A stretch of DNA of 64,000 nt from Platanthera guangdongensis (taxonomy: Eukaryota; Streptophyta; Magnoliopsida; Asparagales; Orchidaceae). This document shows positions 7,591-17,719 of this stretch, one piece after another. Position 1 is the stretch's first letter, and the number at the start of each line of letters is the position of its first letter. The notes beneath the pieces are model-generated. The model saw only the letters and a program-made list of their open reading frames with translations. It did not search any database and had not been told where the DNA came from. The stretch lies in NCBI GenBank assembly GCA_039583875.1, contig CM077165.1:78418757-78482756 (forward strand), in the 5' to 3' direction. The translations under genes were made by a program, and so were the position numbers.

Positions 7591-9897
7591 ATGGCTCCAA
7601 GGACAACTGCAGGGTTGGTATCTGGCTGCGAGCTGGTTCGAACTGGGTTTTCTCACGCCTCAGACGAATTCCGCAACATTATTCTAATGCTGGAAGAGGC
7701 TGGGCTAACCTTCATCTTGGAGCACCCTTGCAAAATCCTGGACAAAGAGGTGCTGGAGTTCTTCGCTACCGCAAGACTCCGAGATGGAGACTCCATAATC
7801 AAGAGCAAGGTGGCTGGGGCAAAAGTAAAGATGTCTGCCAGCAAGCTGAATCGCTACCTGCAGCTTTCTAGTTCAGAGCAGGAGGACTATCTGAAGGACG
7901 AGGACAAGACCAGAACTCTCTTGTTCTGCGGTCTTCCACGAGGAACTCGATCAATAAAGAGAAAGGAGATGAATGAAGAAGGGAAGCTCCTATCTGACGT
8001 TATTGGAAAAGTGCTCATCTGCAAGCCGGGCTCGCATGACCATATCTCAGGAGATATGTTCAAGATCCTCATAGCTATTGTCTGCCGCAAGAGGTTCAAC
8101 TGGGGGGAGTTGCTGTTCCAAACGATCAAGGACACCTTGGGCACTCCAAGTTTTGGCCGCATCATAAGTCTATATCTAAACCAGCTAAATGGAGACAAGT
8201 TCGACATGAGCAAAGGTGTCCCTCTCCACTACTTTAAGAAGATGGATGCAAGTGTGTTTGATCGATGGGAGAGGCGGATCGGGCAGCCTGCCGTGGAAGA
8301 GCGACAGGAAGTATCTCCAGCAGTCACCCCCCGTGAAATTCCTGATACCCTGACTGCAGGAATCGAGGGGGAGACTCTACCCCCTCACACAGATGTAGTT
8401 TCTGAAATTGCCCAGGTGGCCAGAGATGCGGTGGCCGAAATTCATGAAGTAAGTGAACCTGAGCTGGGGGATGAGGAGGTCCTGAACAGAAACACTCAAG
8501 GAACCGAAGCTGAAGCACTAGAGACTGCTGACCGAGAATTGGAAGAGGCTGCTGATATAGATGAATTCTTGGATGAGGACGGGGAGGAAGATGAGAATGA
8601 GGGACATGAAGCATTTGAGACTCCAGATCCTGTTGAACCTCCATCTGACAAGTCTGCACCAGTGGAGGGGGAGTTAGATAAATCTACAGAGACTGCTAAC
8701 ATTCCTCCTGTAGAGACTGTGATGGTATCCAGCTCTACAGATGTGTCTGCTGAAATGCATGGCCCACAAGTGCCTCCGGCTATTCCGTTACGAGATGAGC
8801 TAGCCACTCACACTGTCAATATCGTTCAGGGCATTGTGAATGAACTTAAAGTCTCATTTGATGAAGCCCAGAATAAACTGCTGAACAGGATTAAGACTTC
8901 GGAAAATCTGATGCTCAAGAATATGGTGGAAATCAACCATAAACTGGACGTGATGGAGAAGAAATTTGAAGAGAAGTATACCGCGGCCGGCGAAGCTGTC
9001 ACACTGCTAATGGCCGGTTTGAAAAAGAATATTGATACTCTTGCCGTCGTCAATCAGAATGCACATGTTGTAGCCAACAACAATCAGAAGTTTGGCGGTA
9101 ATATGGTAACTCTTAACGCCAATCAGCAAACCTTAGTCTCTGAATTCTCCAAGACCACCAAGCATATTGATGACTCCCTGCACTCATATGCAAACTGCAT
9201 CGTTGTCGAAGCCGAAAAGGGGGAGAAAGAGTATATAGCTAAGTTGGCTGAGCTTCAAGAAAGCATGAGCACACACTTCGCCCAATCAAGCAAATATGTC
9301 TATGAGAGCTACTGGTGGATGTTCCAACAGGCGCTAGGTACGTTAGGCGTCGTTCTGCCTGACAATCCTGCCGGTATTCATGTCCCTGAGACATCTAAGG
9401 CCGCTGAGGAAGTAAGTGTTGCTGAGGATGTAAGTGCAAGTGCTGCTGCAGATATTCCCACAACTGACGCTGATGCTAGGGCTCTCTCCAAAGCTAAACT
9501 GAGGAGCATGTTTGACCAAGAGGCCTTAGCAAAAGCCAGGGGAAAGAGAAAAGTTCACGAAGGGACCTCCAAGGAGACACAGGCTGCAAAGAGAACTCGA
9601 ATGAATGAGGAGGATGTAAGAAACGAAAGGTGGAGTCCAGTTTCAAGGAACATCATCTTAGACACCTTCTGGCTGCAAGAAAGAGGAGAGATCAATCGAA
9701 ACGAAGTATATAGCCAGAATGAGTGGGAAACGCACAAAACGTTTGAAGCGAAACGCAACATTTTTTTCAGAAACAACAAGGATGCAGATAAAGTTGCTCC
9801 TCCTAGGTATTACCCAAAGCCCAAAGAATACATGGAGAGGCAAAGCAAGAAGTACTTGGCTCAAAATCCTAAGGGTGACTTAGCTAAGGAAAAATAG
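7591..9897 (+). CDS. extra ORF of Copia-1: putative nuclear coiled-coil protein (768 aa)
   Basis: Intact ORF between the spacer and the polypurine tract. Residues about 20-235 form a conserved globular-looking region (EAGLTFILEHPCKIL; FGRIISLYLNQLNGDKF) that is also found, decayed, in Copia-H. Residues about 250-390 are acidic. About 400-570 look like a coiled coil. A basic pair of clusters (GKRK and AAKRTR, about 651-671) looks like a bipartite nuclear signal. The C-terminal motif (WSPVSRNIILDTFW near 680, PPRYYPKPKEYM near 737) is conserved in Copia-H. I see no signal peptide or membrane segment, so an envelope role seems unlikely despite the env-like position. It may belong to what databases call putative plant transposon protein; a profile search would decide. 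Function unknown. Confidence 0.85.
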   Translation: MAPRTTAGLVSGCELVRTGFSHASDEFRNIILMLEEAGLTFILEHPCKILDKEVLEFFATARLRDGDSIIKSKVAGAKVKMSASKLNRYLQLSSSEQEDYLKDEDKTRTLLFCGLPRGTRSIKRKEMNEEGKLLSDVIGKVLICKPGSHDHISGDMFKILIAIVCRKRFNWGELLFQTIKDTLGTPSFGRIISLYLNQLNGDKFDMSKGVPLHYFKKMDASVFDRWERRIGQPAVEERQEVSPAVTPREIPDTLTAGIEGETLPPHTDVVSEIAQVARDAVAEIHEVSEPELGDEEVLNRNTQGTEAEALETADRELEEAADIDEFLDEDGEEDENEGHEAFETPDPVEPPSDKSAPVEGELDKSTETANIPPVETVMVSSSTDVSAEMHGPQVPPAIPLRDELATHTVNIVQGIVNELKVSFDEAQNKLLNRIKTSENLMLKNMVEINHKLDVMEKKFEEKYTAAGEAVTLLMAGLKKNIDTLAVVNQNAHVVANNNQKFGGNMVTLNANQQTLVSEFSKTTKHIDDSLHSYANCIVVEAEKGEKEYIAKLAELQESMSTHFAQSSKYVYESYWWMFQQALGTLGVVLPDNPAGIHVPETSKAAEEVSVAEDVSASAAADIPTTDADARALSKAKLRSMFDQEALAKARGKRKVHEGTSKETQAAKRTRMNEEDVRNERWSPVSRNIILDTFWLQERGEINRNEVYSQNEWETHKTFEAKRNIFFRNNKDADKVAPPRYYPKPKEYMERQSKKYLAQNPKGDLAKEK

Positions 9898-10137
9898 TCA
9901 AAAACTTATAGCTTGTCACTTTGTCTTAAGAACAATTAATGATTATTGTTGTCATAGAAACAATTCTAGATTATATGTGTATATATTTATATTGGTATAT
10001 ATATTTGAATTTGTGAATGACTCAAGTCCTGATCTGATTGCATATATTCTCTTGTGCTGCATGTTTAATTTCTGAATGCTATGTCTATTATTTGATATGT
10101 GTTATTCATCTTAGCTAGTAGGGTTTTGGCTTCGTCA

Positions 10138-10150
10138 AATAGGGGGAGAT
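10138..10150 (+). other. Copia-1 polypurine tract
   Basis: AATAGGGGGAGAT directly precedes the 3' LTR start TGTTGGG. It is the plus-strand primer for reverse transcription and is close to the Copia-H tract AATAGGGAGTGAT. Confidence 0.9.
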
Positions 10151-11790
10151 TGTTGGGTATTGTATCCACAATTACCTAGATTTGAGGAAGCCACCTGTCA
10201 AGCTAAGATGAATTCGCAATGTATTTGATGAAACATCTTAAGTTGTACTTGCAGCTCCTCCACGCTAAGTGCACACCAATGTCAGGGTGCAGTAGGTCAA
10301 TATACACGGGTCTGCAAGACGTAATCCCTCGTTGAGCAGATCAGTGTGTTGGCCTACGTGTACTCTCTCTATTGGAGTGCACTTACTTTCAAGTACAGGG
10401 CCGTTCATATGCAAGAGAAGACAAGGAGCATGGATGGGTCAAGGAGCAGCTCCAGGGTGGAAGACGAAAATTCGTCCAAGGAAAATTCGACGAGAATCAC
10501 CAAGTGATTCTCGCCGATTCGACGAGAATCACTAGTGATTCTCGCCGAATCGACGAGAATCATTAGTGATTCTCGCCGACTCCTTCTGGTTACCTCAAAA
10601 CGGTACCAAGTAAGATTCGGCGAGAATCACTAGTGATTCTCGCCGAACCAGTGGCCAAGCAGCTCATGTATACAAAGTGAAATTCATTGAGAATCAATAA
10701 GTGATTCGGCGAGAATCACTAACGATTCTCGACGAATCGTCGAGAATCACTTGGTGATTCTCGCCGATTCGTCGAGAATCGCTTGCGATTCTCGCCGATT
10801 TTCACTTAGCGTTTTCTCAGGTTGCTGCTGGACCGGATTCTGCCTCTAGACTAGTTTGAACCGGACTTAGGGATTTCTAGTGTGGGTCCCACAAACGGTC
10901 ATATTGGAGTTATCTACAGTATATATATTCCAGTATTTTGAACAGTAAAATCACGGAGAAAAGAGAACGAAACCGAGCCGCGACGAAACCCTAAGATCGC
11001 GATTCCTCTACGCCGCCGCCGTCGTGCTCGGGCAAGTTGGTCGCCGTCAACAATCGAGATTCCTTAGTGATCTCCGGCGACAGAAGCTTAGCAAAGCTTG
11101 AGTCTCATGTGTCTATCCAGAGATCTCTTGTCTCTCGATTTGGTGACCGGGAAAAACGCCCCCGTCCGAATCGATCGAGACGACCGATCCTAGAGTGACC
11201 GTTGGTAGACCTAGTTTGCTTCGCTACGAAGTTTGGATCTCCAAGTTCAGCAGCCGCTTATCATCGTAGCCGCCGATCCCGAAGCTAGCCGCCGCTCGTG
11301 TTGCCACCGCCAGTTCCGGGGAGATCCTCTCCAAGAGAGACCAAGGTTGTAGACTCTTCGTTGACTTCACGAACACGTCGTCGAACGAAGAGGAACACCG
11401 TAGTCTCCGAAAGAAGTTTGTATCTCGTGTACATTCTATATTTACTTTTGTTGTAAAGGAACTTTTGTTCCCTGTTGTAAGGGTTGGGTGCAACCCGTTT
11501 TGTGGGAGTGTTGACTCTCACGTGTGGAAGGGCTCCTTCCGTTAGTGCAGGGATTGGATTTCAATCCCGTTGGAGAAGTGACCGAGTCGTCCCTTGTTGG
11601 GTAGATAGGTCGAAGGGGGAAAGTGGATGTACCCAAGTCGGGGAACCACTATAATTTGCCTGTGTATTCTGTGTGCTGTGCTTTCTATTTTTATTGTGCA
11701 GGTACGTTCGTAAATTCCGCAAAAGTGCTACTCGTCACCTATTCCCCCCCCCCCCATAGGTGCACATAGCTGACACTAGGTGGACTTTCA
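10151..11790 (+). repeat. Copia-1 3' LTR
   Basis: Near-identical to 3166-4807. It ends TGGACTTTCA and is followed by the target copy GTTCT. It holds the palindrome array at about 10470-10802, a TATA box at 10920 and the poly-C hairpin at 11736-11762, where the C run is shorter than in the 5' LTR. Confidence 0.96.
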
Positions 11791-11795
11791 GTTCT

Positions 11796-13584
11796 TGAGA
11801 TCCCTAACTAAGGAATGGGATAACAAGGTTTGTGTCATTTGGGAATTTGGAATGCTAGCTGAGACAGACCCCCAGAATCTCTTTGAAAAGCTTATGTCAT
11901 ATGAGTTACAAATTAATTCAAGAAAAGGTGAAGTAGAGAAGAATAGGTCCTCATCCAAGGAGAAGTCCGTAGCTCTTAAGGCAGATACCTCAAGGAAGTC
12001 CAAGGTTGCCTCTCCTGCCCCAGCACAAGAAGTAATTGAAAAAGAAACCTCAGAGCCAAGTACCTCAGGATCAGAACTATCTGAAGGAGAGTTTTCTCTA
12101 CTCTTAAGACAGTTCAAGAAATTGTTGAACAAAAAGAAGCAATGGAAAGGCAAGGATCTCTCTTACAGAAGATCACGCCATGATGGCGATCGACACAGAA
12201 AAGGCACAAGTAGCCATGATAGGTATACTACTTAACCGAACAAACATATTTCTACTGACATCATTTGTTATTGCTGTAATAAGCCAGGTCATGTCATCGT
12301 TAACTGCCTCCACAAGAAGAAGGAGGGTGGAAAGAGAGAGGAAAATAAATCCTCATACAATAAGAAGAGAACAGAGTAGAGTCTAATAGCCAAGAAGGGC
12401 AAGATTCTTAGCGACTCTGACTCATCTGAGTCGAGTGAAGAAGAAGAAGCCTACTTCGGGCTTATGGCTCAGACTGATGAAGAACAAGAACCCCAGTTCA
12501 CTGGGAAGGTAAATTCTCATACTCCGCTCATTGAATCTGATGTTTCTGAACATGATCATGAGGATAGCTCTTCTAACGATGAGTCTGAACTCATGGCCCA
12601 GTATAAGGAGTTAATCAAGGCTTACGACAAATGTCGACATGTCGTGAAAACTAAAGCTAAAGAGATAAAGTCTCTGAAGGCTGAAGAGAGCACTGTGAGA
12701 GAGGAAGTTTCTAATACCGACTCACTCAGAGAGAACTTCAATGCTGCCATTGAAGAATATAACAAGGCTCTCGAGCACCTATACCTTACGGAGAAGATCA
12801 TAAAAGAACTGGAAGCACAACTTCAAGCTGAAAAGAAACTTGTTGAAAGTTTCTCGAAGCCCAAGACTGTCCTTCCTTTTGTTGTTGAATTCTCAGCTAA
12901 GGCAAAGGGTGCTGGGCTAGGCCATGTTGAAGCTCCTAATAAATCTTATATGAGGAATAAGGCTCAGAGAAAGAATAAGACGACCAAGAAGGCTTTGGCC
13001 AAAGATAAGGGGAAAGCCCCTCAAGATCAGACTTCTTTCAAGAAGGTCGTATTTCCATCAAACGAGTTTCATCTTTACTCTTCCTATGGTCACTTTGCTA
13101 GGCCTACTTTTGTTGAGCCGAAGTCTCATTATCAAGGATGGACTCGTCCCTGAAACTTTGGTGAGAGTGTCTTTAAGGCACCTAATGAAGAAATTATTCT
13201 TCAGAGCTATGGCCCTTATAATCATGGTCATAACATTAAGAAGGCACCAAAGGTAAAGCCTATTGTGGAAAAGTCACTGAAGGAGAAGAAATCATGTGAT
13301 TGCCATCACTATGAAGCTTCTTCCTCCAAGAATGTTGTCCCTGCTAGACCACCATCTCAAAAGGTCAATCAGGAGAATTTAAGGCAAATATACAACAGGT
13401 TTGACTGTTGGTGTTGTGGCAAAATTGGTCACTTTGCCATTGACTATTGGTTTAATCCCAGGAACTATATGACTTCCAACTAAGCAATATGAGAAAGACC
13501 ACTCATAATGCTAATATTCATAGGGGGAGTATTCTAATGAGAGACCAAGGATCCAAACGTGTTTGGGTTCCTAAGGCAAATTGA
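11796..13584 (+). pseudogene. gag: Copia-H gag, 3' part with two zinc knuckles
   Basis: Continuation of the gag at 2649-3165. After removal of Copia-1 and one GTTCT the frame is unbroken. The main frame runs to 13483 with in-frame stops at about 12233 (TAA), 12374-12385 and 13151 (TGA), but no frameshift. It holds a first CX2CX4HX4C knuckle (CYCCNKPGHVIVNC, from 12266), an acidic and coiled-coil-like middle (12420-12860), a Lys-rich part, and a second knuckle CWCCGKIGHFAIDY near 13405 whose last Cys is Tyr. A WVPK block near 13564 marks the Gag end. This long two-knuckle Gag is the likely ancestor of the shortened Copia-1 version. Confidence 0.85.
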
Positions 13585-13591
13585 CTTGTAA

Positions 13592-15228
13592 TTGCAGGTA
13601 TGTCCAAAGGCCAACAAAACTCATATCTGGTACATGGACAGTGGATGCTCTCGTCACATGACCGGGACAAGAAGCCTTCTTCAGAACTATTCTCCAGTCT
13701 TGAACGGGCCAAAGGTCATCTTTGGAGGTTCAGACCGAGGAATTACTAAGGGCTATGGTATGATCACTAACGGTAGTGTATCCTTCTCAGATGTGGTATA
13801 CGTTGAAGGATTGGAACACAATCATATAAGCATAAGCCAGCTCCGTGATAAAGGATACATAGTTGAATTTCATGTTGATAAGTGCTTGATAAAATCGGTT
13901 GACAATATGGAAATGATTCTATCAGGCACTCGAAGCATAAATATATTTTGTTTGAATTTCATTTGTATAGAATCTTCTACACCAATATGTTTTATGGCTA
14001 AAGATAGTGCGTCCCTTGGTGACCAACAACATAAGAGACTAGCACATATTAATTTCAAAACTATTAATAAATTATTTTCTCTGAACTTAGTACATGATGC
14101 ACCAAATGTCAAGTACGTCAAAGATAGACCATGTCACGCATGTGTAAAAAGCAAGCAAATAAGGGCTACCTTTAAAAGCGTTATTGGCAAAGATTCTAAT
14201 AGATGTTTACATCTACTTCATATTGACTTGTTTGGTCCACTGCAAGTTAGAAGTTTGGGAGGTAAGGATTATACATTGGTCATTGTTGATGACTACTCGC
14301 GCTTTACGTGGGAGTTCTTTCTGAAACACAAGTCAGATTCCTTTGACATACTTTACTAATTTTATCAGGCAAGTCCAATATGAATACAACTATTCCGTAG
14401 TCAAAATCAGAAGTGACAATAGAACAAAATTTAAGTTTGGGGCCATGACAGAATTCTACAAAAGCTTGATCTTTCATGAGTTTTCCTCTCCTCGTACTCC
14501 TCAATAGAATGGTGTGGCTGAGAGAAGGAATAGAACACTCATAGAGGCCTGCAGGACCATGTTGAGTGATGCCTCACTACCGGAATACTTCTGGGCTGAA
14601 GCCATAAACACTACATGCCACGCGCAAAATCAAGTACTCATAAACAAGCACCACAATAAGACACCTTACGAACTTCTAAAGGGTAGGAAACTGACTGTTG
14701 CATATTTTAAAATCTTTTGCTGTAAGTGCTTCGTCCTTAATGATGGCAAGTATCATACTACCAAATTTAGTGAAAAGAGTTTTGAAGGTATTTTTGTAGG
14801 GTATAATAGCCATGGTAAGGCATATATAATATTTAATAGAAAAACTCTGGTCGTAGAAGAATCCATTCATGTTGTATTTGATGAGACGAGTTTGCTGCAA
14901 AGCAACTCTTCCAGTGTATTCATTGAAGATGCAGGTTCTAAGATGAAAGACCTTAACTTGGGTGAGCTGACTGAAGAAAAAGGTGAAAAGTTCATCAAGA
15001 TCACCACTATAACCCCGATTGGAGAGGTTGATGATCAAGATGAAGAAATCGTCCAAGTTGATGAAGTCACTCCGGTGATTGAAGATGAAACTGCAGATGC
15101 AAGGACTCTAGTGCACAGACATCCGAAGGATCACCCAATGGACCAAATCATAGGAGATCCATGGGATGGTGTCAGAACTCATAGAGGTACAACTAACGAG
15201 AATTTATATTTGAGTTTTCTCTCATAGG
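13592..15228 (+). pseudogene. pol: Copia-H protease and integrase
   Basis: Protease active site WYMDSGCSRHMTG near 13628 is followed by the integrase zinc-binding region (H-R-L-A-H near 14035, CHACVKSKQ near 14133) and the catalytic core. The first Asp lies in HIDLFGP (14219). The second lies in a mutated RSDNRTKF where Gly and Glu of the usual block are changed. The Glu lies in VAERRNRTL (14514). A frameshift follows 14359 and a stop precedes 14514. The tail (PYELLKGRK, then an acidic linker) runs to a stop at 15227. The protease frame differs from that of Gag. Integrase normally joins the cDNA to nuclear DNA; this copy is dead. Confidence 0.85.
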
Positions 15229-15615
15229 TTGAACTGAAGAAGTTTGAGGAAGCAAACTCAGACGCATCTTGGATAATGGAGATGGAAGAAGAACTAAATC
15301 AGTTCAAGCGTTGTCAAGTCTGAAAACTTGTTCCAAGACCCAAAGGTAAGAATGTCATCGGGACAAAGTAGGTCTACAGGAATAAGATGGACGAGGATGG
15401 AACGATCATAAAGAACAAGGCCAGACTTGTCACCAAAGTATATCGCCAAGAAGAAGGAATCGACTTTGACCAGACGTACGCTCCAGTGGCAAGGCTGGAG
15501 GCAATCAAGTTATTCCCAGCATATACATCTCTTAAGGGTTTCACTATCTATCAGATGGACGTGAAGTTTGCCTTCCGTAATGGTGACATAAAGGAAGAGG
15601 TGTATGTGAACAACT
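15229..15615 (+). pseudogene. pol: Copia-H reverse transcriptase, N-terminal part
   Basis: Copia reverse transcriptase opening, with the linker and fingers ([18 protein letters not shown], then [11 protein letters not shown], from about 15410) up to [18 protein letters not shown], including the first catalytic Asp near 15558. In-frame stops occur at about 15321 and 15368. Copia-2 splits the gene at 15615. Across the junction the frame is off by one base, so a deletion had probably killed it independently of the insertion. Confidence 0.83.
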
Positions 15616-16141
15616 TGTTGGGTTTCTCTATGAGGATGGCACAACGCTTGTGCACGCAGCGGAAAAGAAAAACATCAAGAAAAACCCAAAGAGATGTGGA
15701 TCGGGCCATGAACGTTGAATCAAGAAGTTAGCAAAACTAGGCAAAAATTACCTCGGTGGCGTTGAGTCACAATTCAACGGAGATGCTCCAAACTTTGTCT
15801 TCTTGCTAGCGACGAGTTCTACGTGGAATAATGTCCACGTTTCTGCAGACGTCCACATGAGCGGGAGAACACCGGGCTTTCCGTCACACGGAAGATCGGG
15901 AAGAACGATGACCGCACCTTGCTATTTCACGGACTGCTAGGTCCGCGCCAAGAAGAGCAGCACCAGCGACAGTCGCCGGAGAAGAGGAGGTCGACGGAGA
16001 GAACACGGCGGCGGCAGAACCCTTCCGTCGGCGACGGGATTCGGGATCGGCGGAACGATCGCGGAACGGAACTCTTCCGTCGCGGGTTTCGATCTGCTAC
16101 AGGAGAAAATCGCGAGCCCTTTCCCGAAAACCCTAAGTGTT

Positions 16142-16150
16142 GTATTTATA
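16142..16150 (-). promoter_or_regulatory. Copia-2 LTR TATA box
   Basis: The minus strand reads TATAAATAC, about 55 bp downstream of the palindrome array and about 600 bp into the LTR. The active 5' LTR has the same site at 23180-23188. Confidence 0.7.
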
Positions 16151-16204
16151 CCAAAGGTATAAATAAACCTAGGCTTATCACTATCCGCATACCACCCAAG
16201 AATG

Positions 16205-16515
16205 AGGTTCAGAATCGGCGAGTATCAATCGGCGAGAGTCGGCGAGAATCGGCGAGAATCGATCAGCGAGCATCACCATGGATCAGCGAGAATCAGAGTA
16301 CAATACTCGACGATTCTCGCCGATCGTCGAGCTTCACTTGATGATACACGTCGAATCTCGTCGACCGTCGAGCCGCGGTCGACGATACATGTCGAAGTCG
16401 TCGATCGTCGAGAATCAACATATTGATTCTCGACGATTCTCGTCGATCGGCGAGAATCAGAGAGACGATTCTCGCCGATCGGCGGGAATCAGAAGACGAT
16501 TCTCGACGAACGTTA
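16205..16515. repeat. Copia-2 LTR palindrome array
   Basis: Dense half-sites GGCGAGAATC, GATTCTCGACGA and TCGTCGATCG. One near-perfect unit is GATTCTCGCCGA-TCGGCGGGAATC at 16467-16490, with one mismatch between 12-bp arms. The vocabulary is almost that of the Copia-1 LTR, although the two elements belong to different copia lineages. The copy in the 5' LTR is at about 23243-23553. Confidence 0.92.
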
Positions 16516-16753
16516 TCAACCCTCGTACGACAATCCTAACCAGCCCTCCAAGGCAACATTTGCCCAACCCGACGATCCTTTAAGGCAACACTTTGCCCAC
16601 AACCCCATTCAGGTCGGTGATTTGTAACCTTTACCAACACAGTCAATTATCCAACTTCTCCACATCTCTTATGTGCGACCCTGCAGGCTCATATCGCGTT
16701 GGCAGTGAGATTACATGTTTGATCACTTCCAGATCACAATGGTAACTCCAACA

Positions 16754-17719
16754 GACTCCCACTTGATCTCGAAAGTATCAAAGCAAAACCTCACAAACAA
16801 TGAGCGGCATCTAGCAATGCATTATTGCTCCCCAAGCAATAAGAGTTCATAACTCATAAGCCTTTATGACCAATATACCAGCGTTGTCTTTGTCCCTTTG
16901 TCCCTTACATCCGGAAAGAACTAGAGGCATGGACCGTGTCACCCTCGTAATAGCTCAATCCAAGTTTCTTGATCCAGGACGGACTTCTAGAGAATGGTGA
17001 GTCCAATATCACATATTGACTCAACCAAGCATGGCCATGCATTTCTCAATCCAGTTCCATCAAGGGGCCCATGGATGCAACTCCTGTCATACAGGAGGAC
17101 AAATCCCATATCTGCTCACACACAAACACCCAAATGATTCGTAACATGCCCAACAACCACCCTTATCATCAACATTTCTCAAGGAAGACTTTAGATGGCA
17201 TCAAAGCACGCTCTTCCTCACTTGATGAATGCTGTGACTTCAGGTCAAAGGATCACAACACCATTGTCAATTGAGACCTACTCGTGACACGATTGGATGA
17301 CAATCCACAGAGTAGTCTCAGGTTGGGTCTGTCCAGTACAACTTGTTCACTAACAAGTACCCACGTGATGACTTGATATCACAATATCATGACCTGTGAG
17401 AACCGGTCATCAGTCAACACACGTGCTAGTCTTCATGTACCATCATCACCCTTAGCTTCTATGAAGATACTCGACCAGGGACCTTTAAGAATGAAGCTTC
17501 AAATAAATCATGGGCTCTCACATTCAAGTCACGTACTTGATGTCCCATGGAAGCAAACATTCTAAGGGTATCTATTATGTTAACATTTAACTATCATATA
17601 GAAAAAGACATAATAAAAGAACTTGCCATTAATTATAAGAGAAAAATTAGGTACACAGTTCATCATATGAACAAACAGCCAACAAAATACAAGATTACAT
17701 GCAACCCATAAGATTCTCG
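16754..17719 (-). other. Copia-2 polypurine tract and 3' untranslated region
   Basis: On the minus strand, AAGTGGGAGTC (16754-16764) directly precedes the 3' LTR and is the polypurine tract. The roughly 950 bp between it and the RNase H stop contain no open frame or repeat that I recognise. Confidence 0.75.

Larger units (their letters stand above)
3166..11790 (+). mobile_element. Copia-1: young pol-less element with gag and extra ORF
   Basis: Complete LTR element of 8625 bp flanked by GTTCT at 3161-3165 and 11791-11795. The LTRs (1642 and 1640 bp) differ at few positions by eye, so insertion is recent relative to Copia-H. Internally there is a primer site, a 523-codon gag-like ORF, a roughly 1.1-kb spacer, a 768-codon extra ORF and a polypurine tract. 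No protease, integrase, reverse transcriptase or RNase H motif occurs anywhere. It is therefore non-autonomous and must borrow Pol. Gag and the extra ORF are both fully open, unlike those of its host. Confidence 0.93.
15616..16753 (-). repeat. Copia-2 3' LTR
   Basis: On the plus strand it starts TGTTGGGTTTCTC and ends AACTCCAACA; the minus strand is the sense strand. It carries the palindrome array (16205-16515) and minus-strand TATA box (16142-16150). The open frame at 15919-16341 is antisense and has no family resemblance. Confidence 0.96.

Noticed and set aside
7591..9897. Extra ORF as an envelope gene
   Set aside because: Position fits the env-like gene of SIRE-type elements, but I see no signal peptide, membrane anchor or cleavage-site-like stretch; basic nuclear-type clusters point elsewhere.
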